Shown: piece after piece, positions 57,328 to 64,000 of the stretch
Position numbering within the stretch: the stretch's first letter is position 1
Layout: each line of letters opens with the position of its first letter
Assembly (NCBI GenBank): GCA_945957605.1
Contig: CAMFLR010000028.1
Span: 1 to 64,000 of the forward strand
Direction of reading: 5' to 3'
Length of the DNA stretch: 64,000 nt
From: an uncultured Isosphaeraceae bacterium
GTDB taxonomy: Bacteria > Planctomycetota > Planctomycetia > Isosphaerales > Isosphaeraceae
Made by a program: the position numbers and the translations under genes
Notes under the pieces: model-generated
The model's database searches: none
Told to the model about the DNA's origin: nothing
What the model saw: only the letters and a program-made list of their open reading frames with translations

Positions 57328-59989
57328 AGCTGAGCTCGAACGACTGCGCGATCTCGCGTCGGCACGCGCAGAATGCCAGGCGCTTCCCGCGGACTTGATG
57401 GCGAAACTCTGCGGCGCGAACGTCGAACCGATCACTGAAGTTGAGTCGAAACTTCCCGAGCGTGTCGGTCCCTATCGCGTTGTGGCCGAGCGCGGGCGCG
57501 GCGGGATGGGCGTTGTTTACGAGGCAATTGATGATGAGCTGGGCCGAAGGGTCGCCGTGAAAGTGCTGGCGGCGGGAAGTTATTCCGACGCCAAGGCGCG
57601 CGAGCGTTTTCGGCGTGAAGCGCGCGCGGCCGCTAACTTGCGCCACCCGCACGTTGTCCCAGTTTTTGCGGCGGAGTTGCCTGAAACGGGACCGCCGTAT
57701 CTTGTGATGCCGCTGGTCGACGGCCCCACACTCGCCGCCTGGATTGCGGACCAGCGCGTACTCGATCCCAGGCAAGCCGCCGCGTTCGCTCGACAGCTTG
57801 CCGATGCGCTTTCGGCAGCGCATGTGGAAGGGATCATCCACCGCGACGTCAAGCCGGCGAACGTCATCATCGATCTGTCCGACGGATTGGCGAAGCTCAC
57901 CGATTTTGGCCTGGCGCGATGGCAGGAGACGGCCGAGCTTTCGAGCACTGGAACCATCGCCGGCACGCCGAACTACATCAGCCCCGAGCAAATTCGCTCG
58001 CCTGGAAGTATTGATCATCGCGCAGATCTTTACGCATTAGGCGCAACGCTTTATGAATGCTTGACGGGCGTCCCGCCGTTTCGAGGCGCGACGCTCGACA
58101 TACTGCGGATGATTGGCGAGAGCGAACCGGTTGCACCCCGAAAGCTCAATCGCAACATTCCGCGTGATCTTGAAACGATCGTGCTCAAGTGCCTCGAAAA
58201 GGCTCCTGGCGATCGCTATGCGAATGCGATCGAGTTGAGCGAAGATCTTGGGCGATTTCTCGAAGGACGGCCGATCAAAGCGCGTCCGCCAGGCTCGGCG
58301 ATGATTGCCTGGAAGTGGGTTCGCCGCAACCGGACGATTGCCACACTCGGTGCGGTACTTGTTGTGGCCCTGCTGGCTGGTTCGATCACGTCGTTCGTGC
58401 TTTGGCGCAGGGCCGAACGCGCATCGGCCACCTCGCTCATCAAGCAGCACGAGGCCGAGCAGAATCTCAGGGCGGCGCTCGCGGTGGTCGATCGCTTTTG
58501 CACACGCGTTGCGCAGGAAGAATTGCTGAAGCAGCCGGGACTTCAGCCGGTTCGGCAGAAGCTGCTTGCGGATGCGGTCGAGCACTACCGCGGATTTGTC
58601 GCGGCGCGTCGCAACGATCCGGCGGCGAGGGTGGATGTCGCCGATGCCCTGGCGCGGCTGTCGCAAATCACGCTTGAGCTGGGTGGCTTGACCGAAGCAA
58701 CGGCGATGTGTCGCGATGCGCTTGTGCTTCAAGAGCAGTTGATGCAAGCCTCGCCCGGCGATAACCGTCGTGTCGCCGCGGTGGCGCAACTTCATGAAGA
58801 ATTGAGCGAGTGTCTGAAGCATCTGCGTGACTACAAAGCGGCCGCCACAGAAGGAACAATCGCTGCCGAACTGTTCAAGGGACTCGGGCGCGAGTATCGC
58901 TTCGAATATGCGGCCGCGCTCAACCTGGCGGTTCAGGCGGGTATGTTTTTCAACATGGATCACTCGAACGCGCAATTTCGCGAGGTGATCGCCCTTCTGG
59001 AAGAGCTACTGAAGGAGAATCCCCAGGCGCTCAACGTCAAGGCCGAGCTTGCGGCTGCCCTGCATACGTGGGGGAGCAACCGGATGTCGGCTGAAGATAT
59101 TCCCACATTTGAACGAGCACGAATGTTACGCAGTGAGCTGGCGCTGGCCGAGCCGGATCGCATTCGCACGCGCGTTGGCCTGGCCGATACGGCGATGAAT
59201 TTGGGCGTGCTTTACAAGTGGAGCGGCCGCCTTGCCGAGGCGCAGGAGGTGTATCTGGCGACGATCGACATCCTGCGGCAAGTCGTCGACGAGAATCCCA
59301 GGGTGGTGGCCTGGCGGAGGTCGCTCGCCCGCACGCATTTCAACCTGGCTTCGCTTCTCTTTCAGCAACAAAAATATGCAGACGCGTCAACTCAATATGA
59401 GGCAGCGCGTCATCACTTTTTGTTTTTGGTGCAACAGATGCCCGGTGATGTTCAAGCGAAGCTCGATTACGCTTTTCCCAGCGAGGGGTTGGCGCGGGCT
59501 CAGCTCATGCAGGGCGAACGTGCGAAATCGGTTGCGACATGGAGCGAGACGACGCCCGTCATCCGCGAGTTGATTGCTGCGGAGAAAGGATCATTCCGGC
59601 AATTGAATTTGATGGTTGACCTGGTTCAGCAGCACGTCGGGCTGGCGCGCGAGCTCGATCAAAAAGCGATTGGCGACGATCTGGTGGCACGGACAATAGA
59701 TAGCCTCGCGCGCATCAGCGAGCCGAATGGGATCAGTTTGTCGTTTGGATATCGTGCAGAACTTGCCGCAGCCTTCGCGCCAGAGAGAGTGTCGCGAATT
59801 GTGCAGGAATGGACACGAAAGGATCCGCAGAATCGTGACTGCCTCGCGTGGCAAGCGCGGGTGGCCGCAGAAGAGGGCCAGGTTGAACGCGCTCGCGAAC
59901 TCTTCAGACAGGCGAGCAAACTTGACTGGAAGCCTAGCCCTAGTTGGCTTCAACTTCCTCAACTCAAACCGCTGCTCGCCTCACCCTGA
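57308..59989 (+). CDS. Transmembrane Ser/Thr protein kinase with TPR-like region, coupled to ECF
   Basis: It overlaps the ECF gene by 20 bases and encodes 893 residues. The N-terminal ~50 residues (LERLRDLASARAECQALPADLM) are helical but lack the HPE motif of other paired kinases and any zinc ligand pattern. The kinase domain spans about 52-320 with GRGGMGVVYEA near 62, VAVKVLA, HRDVKPAN near 177, DFG and SPEQ. A transmembrane helix at about 345-366 (LGAVLVVALLAGSITSFVLW) is followed by a long alpha-helical repeat region of TPR type to the C-terminus (AEAQEVYLATIDILRQVV, ADASTQYEAARHHF). The expected arrangement is a cytoplasmic kinase and an outside helical sensor. It is convergent with the receiver/HATPase gene, eight bases from its stop. 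Confidence 0.93.
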   Translation: MATLPDEAELERLRDLASARAECQALPADLMAKLCGANVEPITEVESKLPERVGPYRVVAERGRGGMGVVYEAIDDELGRRVAVKVLAAGSYSDAKARERFRREARAAANLRHPHVVPVFAAELPETGPPYLVMPLVDGPTLAAWIADQRVLDPRQAAAFARQLADALSAAHVEGIIHRDVKPANVIIDLSDGLAKLTDFGLARWQETAELSSTGTIAGTPNYISPEQIRSPGSIDHRADLYALGATLYECLTGVPPFRGATLDILRMIGESEPVAPRKLNRNIPRDLETIVLKCLEKAPGDRYANAIELSEDLGRFLEGRPIKARPPGSAMIAWKWVRRNRTIATLGAVLVVALLAGSITSFVLWRRAERASATSLIKQHEAEQNLRAALAVVDRFCTRVAQEELLKQPGLQPVRQKLLADAVEHYRGFVAARRNDPAARVDVADALARLSQITLELGGLTEATAMCRDALVLQEQLMQASPGDNRRVAAVAQLHEELSECLKHLRDYKAAATEGTIAAELFKGLGREYRFEYAAALNLAVQAGMFFNMDHSNAQFREVIALLEELLKENPQALNVKAELAAALHTWGSNRMSAEDIPTFERARMLRSELALAEPDRIRTRVGLADTAMNLGVLYKWSGRLAEAQEVYLATIDILRQVVDENPRVVAWRRSLARTHFNLASLLFQQQKYADASTQYEAARHHFLFLVQQMPGDVQAKLDYAFPSEGLARAQLMQGERAKSVATWSETTPVIRELIAAEKGSFRQLNLMVDLVQQHVGLARELDQKAIGDDLVARTIDSLARISEPNGISLSFGYRAELAAAFAPERVSRIVQEWTRKDPQNRDCLAWQARVAAEEGQVERARELFRQASKLDWKPSPSWLQLPQLKPLLASP

Positions 59990-59997
59990 GACTGTTC

Positions 59998-60957
59998 TTA
60001 CTTGGCGTTCTTGATCATTGAGATCTGATTGCCAAGTGCGTTGTGACGAACCTCGTCCATGAAGGTGCGGATGAGCAACATTCCTCGGCCGCCGATGCGA
60101 AGCAAATCCTCTGGGTCGCACGGTTTGTCAAGCGAGGAGATGTCGAAGCCCGGGCCTTCGTCGGTGATCGTGAACATCGCCCGTTGGTTGTTGATCGACG
60201 AACGAACGTGCACTTTTCGATTCGAATAGGGCGCGATGTGGCGTCGATTCTCGGCCAGACGGTAGAACACGCGTTCGTCTTCCTGACGCAGGTCGGAAGA
60301 GCATTCCAGGTTGCCATGATAGATGGCATTCGCGAGCGATTCTTGCAGCGCGACGGCTACACGCGTGCGGACGGTGTCGTCCCCGATGCGGAAGTCGATC
60401 AGGTCTTGCTGAATGAGCGTGATCAGCGGGGCAATCAGGTCGGCGTCGTTACCGAAGGTGTACTGGGTTTCCTTCGCGGTCTGGCAGCCGGCGATCTCGC
60501 GACGCTTCTGGTCGTTCGTGACGAGCGTGAGGACCTGGTCGATGGTTTCTGTCAGCGAACGCGTCAGCTCGCTCTTTCCGACATAACTCGCAGCGCCCAG
60601 CTTGAGGGCTCGCATGGCGATTTCGGCCGTGCCAAACGCCGTCATCAGCACCACGGGAATGTGAGGGAACGACTTGCGGATTTCTTCGACCAGCTCGAGA
60701 CCGTTCATCACCGGCATCTGAAGGTCGGTCAAAACCAAAGCCGGCTGAATCCGCGCGATATCTTCGAGAGCCGCGCGGCCGTTCTCCGCGAACCGAACTT
60801 TCCGTCCAAGACCCCGTTCGATCAGCAAAGCCGCGCTTCGGCGCGAGAGATCTGTATCGTCAACAACGAGAATGTGTGAATCGTTTGTCGCAGTTGGCGA
60901 CGGGTCATCCGTCGCGGAGACACCGTCTTGCACCAACTCATACGTCGCGGCAGTCAT
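59998..60957 (-). CDS. Response-regulator receiver fused to HATPase_c (RsbW-like) domain
   Basis: I start at ATG 60957 (MTAATYELVQDG), 319 residues. The receiver domain (about 27-145) has Asp33/Asp34 for Mg, the phosphoacceptor Asp78 in VLTDLQMPVMNG, and the later Thr and Lys (MTAFGT, VGKSEL). The C-terminal half (about 170-315) is a GHKL ATPase of the anti-sigma/RsbW class: N box ESLANAIYHGNLE, G1 DEGPGFDIS, G2 GRGMLLI. No dimerisation/phosphotransfer His helix is visible, so it is not a conventional histidine kinase. A receiver controlling an anti-sigma-type ATPase would link two-component input to a partner-switch or sigma factor. The promoter is predicted at 61019-61046, with a hairpin in the leader. 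Confidence 0.9.
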   Translation of the reverse strand: MTAATYELVQDGVSATDDPSPTATNDSHILVVDDTDLSRRSAALLIERGLGRKVRFAENGRAALEDIARIQPALVLTDLQMPVMNGLELVEEIRKSFPHIPVVLMTAFGTAEIAMRALKLGAASYVGKSELTRSLTETIDQVLTLVTNDQKRREIAGCQTAKETQYTFGNDADLIAPLITLIQQDLIDFRIGDDTVRTRVAVALQESLANAIYHGNLECSSDLRQEDERVFYRLAENRRHIAPYSNRKVHVRSSINNQRAMFTITDEGPGFDISSLDKPCDPEDLLRIGGRGMLLIRTFMDEVRHNALGNQISMIKNAK

Positions 60958-61338
60958 CGCCTTGTTCCCCAAAAGCAATCATTTCGGGACAACCCCGAAC
61001 ACATCGATCACCTTTGGGATCGTAGGATACTTCACAACTAGGTCAAATAAATCGCAGTGAATGGTGCGAATTTGTTCTTAGCGCGTGCATGGCATGGTGA
61101 TTTAATGCGCAGTCGCTCTCAGATTGCAGTTATTGCGTTGTTAGGCGTGAAATGGTGCTATAATTAACTCGTTTTGTGTAAGCCAGTTGCGTGAAGAATC
61201 CGTCAGTAAGGCTGGGCTTACCCGGTGTATCCAGGCTGCCCAGCTTTGCTCTTGATTTGGGGACGGCGACCGAAATTCGAACTTCGAGTCGCCGTGAGAA
61301 GTTCTGCGACCAGGACACGCGCGAACCTGGGAATGAAT
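60958..61338. other. Intergenic stretch upstream of the receiver/HATPase gene
   Basis: No gene is supported. It holds a candidate minus-strand promoter (61019-61046) and a leader hairpin TTCGGG-ACAAC-CCCGAA (60983-60999). A TATAAT on the plus strand at 61159-61164 has no suitable gene downstream. The rest is ordinary AT-richer spacer between two minus-strand genes. Confidence 0.5.
61019..61046 (-). promoter_or_regulatory. Candidate sigma-70-type promoter of the receiver/HATPase gene
   Basis: On the minus strand TTGACC (61046-61041) and TACGAT (61024-61019) are separated by 16 bases, close to the housekeeping consensus. The predicted transcript starts about 55 bases before the ATG and includes a short hairpin. 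No transcription data can be inferred beyond this match. Confidence 0.45.
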
Positions 61339-63441
61339 TTATTTGGGATTTCCCAACGCGTCCAACCGGACGACGTGTGGTCTTGGTTCAACATGACCAC
61401 GGACATCTTCTGCCACGGCGGAAATGTCGAACGGCTGCCCGGATGGAGCGTCGAGTGCAATCTCCCACTCGGCGAAGCTGTTCCGGGTCGAGCGCGCCGG
61501 CCGGCCGTTTACAGTCACGCGCCTGACGTCGCTGGTGTCGGACGCTGAACCTCTGACGGTCACCAGATTGCCCTCGCGTACGGCGGACGTGATGACGGTG
61601 GTGGGCGGCTGGTCGTCGCGGAAGCTCGACATTCCCCGAAACGCGCCGGCGCTCGACTCACTCTGGGTCGGAACGATCCCGGAGCTGAGCGGGTTGTGGA
61701 TGTCGTTCACGCGCATGTCGCGGGTCGTCATGCGACGGAAGCCAGAACGATCCATGATCGATCGCCAGATGGCGACGTCGGAACGGAAGACGTCGAGACC
61801 GTCGATGAACACGCCTGTCGTGCCCAGATGCGTGGCCCAGTTCGCCTCCCAGCAGCGGAAGTCTCTGATCCAGAAGGGATGTTCGGGCTGGGGCATCGCG
61901 TCGGCTGCTTCGCGAGACAGCGACTCGTTCTGGCTGTAGAGATCCAGTCCACGATCCGGTCGCGTAACACCTCGCAAGTTGAGGCAGAAGAACTTCATGG
62001 TGTGCGCCTCGTTGTCCTCGAAGCGAACGAAGGGAAGGATGCGAACATCCTGCGGTTTGAGGCTTCCATCGGGCTGGCGAATCGGTCGGACGGGGTTGTA
62101 GGTATCGGTCTTTTTGGAGTCGAACCGGTAACCGTATTCCGCACACTCGACCGCCACGTTCCGCGTGAAGCTGTTTTGGCTATTCGCCCACCAGAAGCCC
62201 GCACCGCGGTTGAGGTCGAAGGGAACTTCCTGGTCCTTCTGCGTCTTACCAGGCATCACCAGAGCAGCGAGGTTGTGGTCGATGATGTTGTTCACCTCGG
62301 TACCGGTTTCCAGGAAGTAACCGTGTCCCACGCTCTTGTAGCCGACGTTGTCTCGAACCACGAGTGCGTCGGTGCCGTGGATTGTGATCCAGCGGTTGTG
62401 GCTGTCCCAAATCGAAGCGCCAATCACGGAACTACCGCGCATCGTTTCACCGACAAGGTGGAAGTGGATGCTATATCGCCCCTTCTCGTCGCGCTTGCCG
62501 AGGTGCCGGAACTCTGCGTAACTGATCGAACCGGCTGAATTGCGGTGATACATGGTGTGGCCGCGGACGCCGTTGGGATCGGCTGACTCGACCACCACGT
62601 TGCGCGTGAGGTTGGCAATCTCAGCGCGGAAATTTCCTTCGGCGAAGTGGGAAAATGCCAAGGGCTGATCGAGCCGCACTGCGTAGCCGCCGGTGAAGTC
62701 GCGCGGAGACAGACCAACAATCCGGCGTTCTTCCGTTTGGGCGCCTGCGAGGAAATCATTCGCGACACCGCGTCCATCACGCTGGCGTTTGGTGCTTGTG
62801 ACGATGATTCGATCGCCCTGCTTCCAACCTTCGGCCCATTGATCGACGTAAACCGACGGCGCACCCGCGTCGGCAGTTTGGCGAATCTTGAGCCAGGTTT
62901 GCGGCATTGGCGTGCCGTGAAACTCCATCCGGCCGCCGCAGCAGACGATCGCGGGGCACGAAGCCTTGTCCATCCCCTCAACATAGTGAAGCCGAATCGT
63001 CGCAGTGTGCTCGGGCGCGATCGGGAAACCGGGTCGCCCGACGAGCAGTGCAGGGCGGGGCGAGTCGGTTTTTGTGTCCATATCCGCCATCGGTGCGTGG
63101 CAGTCGAATCCGTCTTCAGACGGCACTTCAGATCGGACCATCGTGATCAGACCAGCATCGAGTCGCGTCGAACGATCACGGGCGAATTCGAGTGTTCCGG
63201 CGATCTGAACCAGGCGAATCACATCTTCGGATGAAACGTCGTAACGGACTTCGTGTCCCTTGCGAATAACGACGCGGTCGCCGGTCTTGGGGAGACGGCC
63301 GAGGTCCCAGGTTTCCTTCGCCGACCATGCGCCCGACTTCGCGGATCGAATCAGCGGCGGCTCGGCTGCGGTGAGCGTTGAGGTCAGGGCGAACGCGGCC
63401 GTCATGACAACGGTCGCGTGGATCATCATTCTTCGAAACAT
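61339..63441 (-). CDS. Secreted G8-domain, right-handed beta-helix protein (CEMIP/TMEM2-like)
   Basis: The 700-residue protein has a signal peptide (VVMTAAFALTSTLTAAE). Residues about 30-150 match the G8 domain (SGAWSAKETWDLGRLPKTGDRVVIRKG, then AGTLEFARD), named for its conserved glycines and found in the animal proteins CEMIP, TMEM2 and PKHD1L1. A long right-handed beta-helix follows (VVESADPNGVRGHTMYHR, YSIHFHLVGETMRGSSVIGAS, IIDHNLAALVMPGKTQ) to about 600, and an Ig-like domain (TVRGSASDTSDVRRVTVNGRPA) closes it. The animal relatives bind or degrade hyaluronan; a role in acidic polysaccharide breakdown or binding here is inferred. It is downstream of a DUF1559 gene and a small lipoprotein on the same strand. 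Confidence 0.85.
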   Translation of the reverse strand: MFRRMMIHATVVMTAAFALTSTLTAAEPPLIRSAKSGAWSAKETWDLGRLPKTGDRVVIRKGHEVRYDVSSEDVIRLVQIAGTLEFARDRSTRLDAGLITMVRSEVPSEDGFDCHAPMADMDTKTDSPRPALLVGRPGFPIAPEHTATIRLHYVEGMDKASCPAIVCCGGRMEFHGTPMPQTWLKIRQTADAGAPSVYVDQWAEGWKQGDRIIVTSTKRQRDGRGVANDFLAGAQTEERRIVGLSPRDFTGGYAVRLDQPLAFSHFAEGNFRAEIANLTRNVVVESADPNGVRGHTMYHRNSAGSISYAEFRHLGKRDEKGRYSIHFHLVGETMRGSSVIGASIWDSHNRWITIHGTDALVVRDNVGYKSVGHGYFLETGTEVNNIIDHNLAALVMPGKTQKDQEVPFDLNRGAGFWWANSQNSFTRNVAVECAEYGYRFDSKKTDTYNPVRPIRQPDGSLKPQDVRILPFVRFEDNEAHTMKFFCLNLRGVTRPDRGLDLYSQNESLSREAADAMPQPEHPFWIRDFRCWEANWATHLGTTGVFIDGLDVFRSDVAIWRSIMDRSGFRRMTTRDMRVNDIHNPLSSGIVPTQSESSAGAFRGMSSFRDDQPPTTVITSAVREGNLVTVRGSASDTSDVRRVTVNGRPARSTRNSFAEWEIALDAPSGQPFDISAVAEDVRGHVEPRPHVVRLDALGNPK

Positions 63442-63507
63442 CGGTGAATCTCAATAGGGCTGGATCGAAACGAGGGTCTCTGAGAGGCTTGCGTTTGGCG
63501 CTTTGCG

Positions 63508-63942
63508 TCAACGTCGTACGTTAGCGCGCGACTTGCCGCGCGCTGGATTCGTCAGCGATATGGGAGGCAGATCGTTTTGCCCCGCCTGAATGGTTACTCG
63601 AGTCGCAGGGTGGCTGGCGTCTCGATAAAAGCCTCTGAGGCGGTCGGGACCTTCGATCGTCTCGACTCCCTTGATGGTGATCGTCGGCCAGAATGCGGTG
63701 ACGATCGAATCCCCTGGCGCATTGATATCGAGCGAGAACGAACCGTCGCTGTTGGATCGGGTCGTCGACTGATCCGCGCCGTGGAAAACGATGTATACCC
63801 CCTCCGCAGGTTGACCATCGACGAGCACTTTTCCACTCGCCGTGCAGGTGCTCGACTCCTTGCAACCGGAAGCGAAAACGAGACTGGCAACCGCCAGTAC
63901 GGACCATGCGCGTTTGATCGAAGACCGGCGTAGGAAGATCAT
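63508..63942 (-). CDS. Small lipoprotein with carboxypeptidase-regulatory-like fold
   Basis: The 144-residue protein has a basic N-terminus, a hydrophobic signal and lipobox FASGC (Cys27). The mature part is a beta-sandwich of the carboxypeptidase-regulatory/transthyretin-like type often seen in planctomycete lipoproteins: SGKVLVDGQPAEGVYIVFHG, RSNSDGSFSLDINAPGDSI, and a strand VETIEGPDRLRGFYRD. It would sit at a membrane facing the periplasm. Its ATG overlaps the stop of the DUF1559 gene upstream by four bases, a common order in planctomycetes. It may act with the prepilin-like protein; no enzymatic motif is seen. Confidence 0.88.
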   Translation of the reverse strand: MIFLRRSSIKRAWSVLAVASLVFASGCKESSTCTASGKVLVDGQPAEGVYIVFHGADQSTTRSNSDGSFSLDINAPGDSIVTAFWPTITIKGVETIEGPDRLRGFYRDASHPATRVTIQAGQNDLPPISLTNPARGKSRANVRR

Positions 63943-64000
63943 TCCTGGACGATCTCCCCGCCATTTCGGCTGACGAGATACATGAGCGTTGCGACGGGCA
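63939..64000 (-). CDS. 3' end of a DUF1559 prepilin-like gene (cut by window edge)
   Basis: The minus-strand frame enters at the window edge and encodes only the last 19 residues before a TGA. The sequence LMYLVSRNGGEIVQE matches the conserved GGE-type C-terminus of DUF1559 proteins, and the overlap with the small lipoprotein gene fits the usual DUF1559-lipoprotein order. The N-terminal part lies outside the window. Confidence 0.7.
   Translation of the reverse strand, partial: PVATLMYLVSRNGGEIVQE

Noticed and set aside
61159..61164. A perfect TATAAT on the plus strand
   Set aside because: Upstream TTG-type hexamers have poor spacing (15 or 19 bases) and the downstream plus-strand frame is antisense to the G8 gene, so no transcript is supported.
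1..64000. CRISPR arrays, rRNA or tRNA genes, prophage or complete insertion sequences
   Set aside because: No regularly spaced repeats, cloverleaf candidates, integrase or transposase frames were found on reading both strands.

Overview
The window reads as chromosome of a planctomycete, most likely from the Gemmatales/Isosphaerales part of the phylum. The evidence is the combination of families: a DUF1549/DUF1553 cytochrome-type protein, a very large PVC-type membrane-bound dehydrogenase fused to cupredoxin and cytochrome c domains, DUF1559 prepilin-like proteins, PEP-CTERM proteins, two sulfatases, and an unusual density of membrane Ser/Thr kinases with WD40 or TPR sensor regions next to ECF sigma factors. 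Coding sequence is GC-rich and densely packed on both strands. I see no rRNA, tRNA, CRISPR array, prophage or intact insertion sequence.

Layout. 1-1.9 kb: 5' part of a DUF1549/DUF1553 gene (minus strand, cut by the window edge). 2.1-6.6 kb: ECF sigma factor, PEP-CTERM protein, and a TPR kinase carrying an anti-sigma-type zinc-binding motif. 6.8-13.1 kb: a lyase-like secreted protein, a small membrane protein and the 1,648-residue multidomain dehydrogenase. 13.2-15.3 kb (minus): unknown gene, lipoprotein MsrA, VapC-type toxin and its putative antitoxin. 15.7-20.9 kb: DUF2784 membrane protein, a conserved unknown protein and two tandem sulfatases. 21-33 kb: WD40 kinase, YHYH/EF-hand protein, small genes, a divergent soluble kinase, then a minus-strand ECF plus WD40 kinase pair. 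33.7-36.8 kb (minus): BlaI-type repressor and an M56-peptidase/DUF1559 fusion. 37-41.5 kb (minus): ECF plus TPR kinase. 41.8-47.3 kb: old-yellow-enzyme homologue, YdeP-like molybdopterin oxidoreductase, DUF7009 protein, Dps and a membrane protein. 47.3-51 kb: ABC-2-like permease, small membrane protein and a DUF1559 pilin-like protein. 51.2-60 kb: two more ECF plus kinase pairs with a PEP-CTERM gene between them. 60-64 kb (minus): receiver/HATPase protein, G8-domain beta-helix protein, small lipoprotein and the 3' end of a DUF1559 gene.

The main theme is signalling. Five ECF sigma factors and seven Hanks-type kinases lie within about 58 kb. Four ECF genes directly precede or overlap a kinase gene; the fifth is separated from its kinase by one PEP-CTERM gene. 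The ECF subtype appears to track the kinase architecture: the two ECFs sharing a [RL]xDxSDV[IV]QET region-2 motif pair with WD40 kinases, whereas the two SLL-type ECFs pair with TPR kinases and lie next to PEP-CTERM genes. Three paired kinases share an N-terminal helical segment containing an HPE motif, and one kinase instead has an H-x3-C-x2-C motif. These segments are candidates for direct kinase-sigma contact. Around them sit genes typical of planctomycete polysaccharide use and periplasmic redox (sulfatases, lyase-like protein, dehydrogenase, MsrA, Dps).

Limits: all family assignments rest on reading motifs by eye, and no similarity search was run. Start codons are chosen from ribosome-binding-site spacing and protein features and are uncertain where stated.
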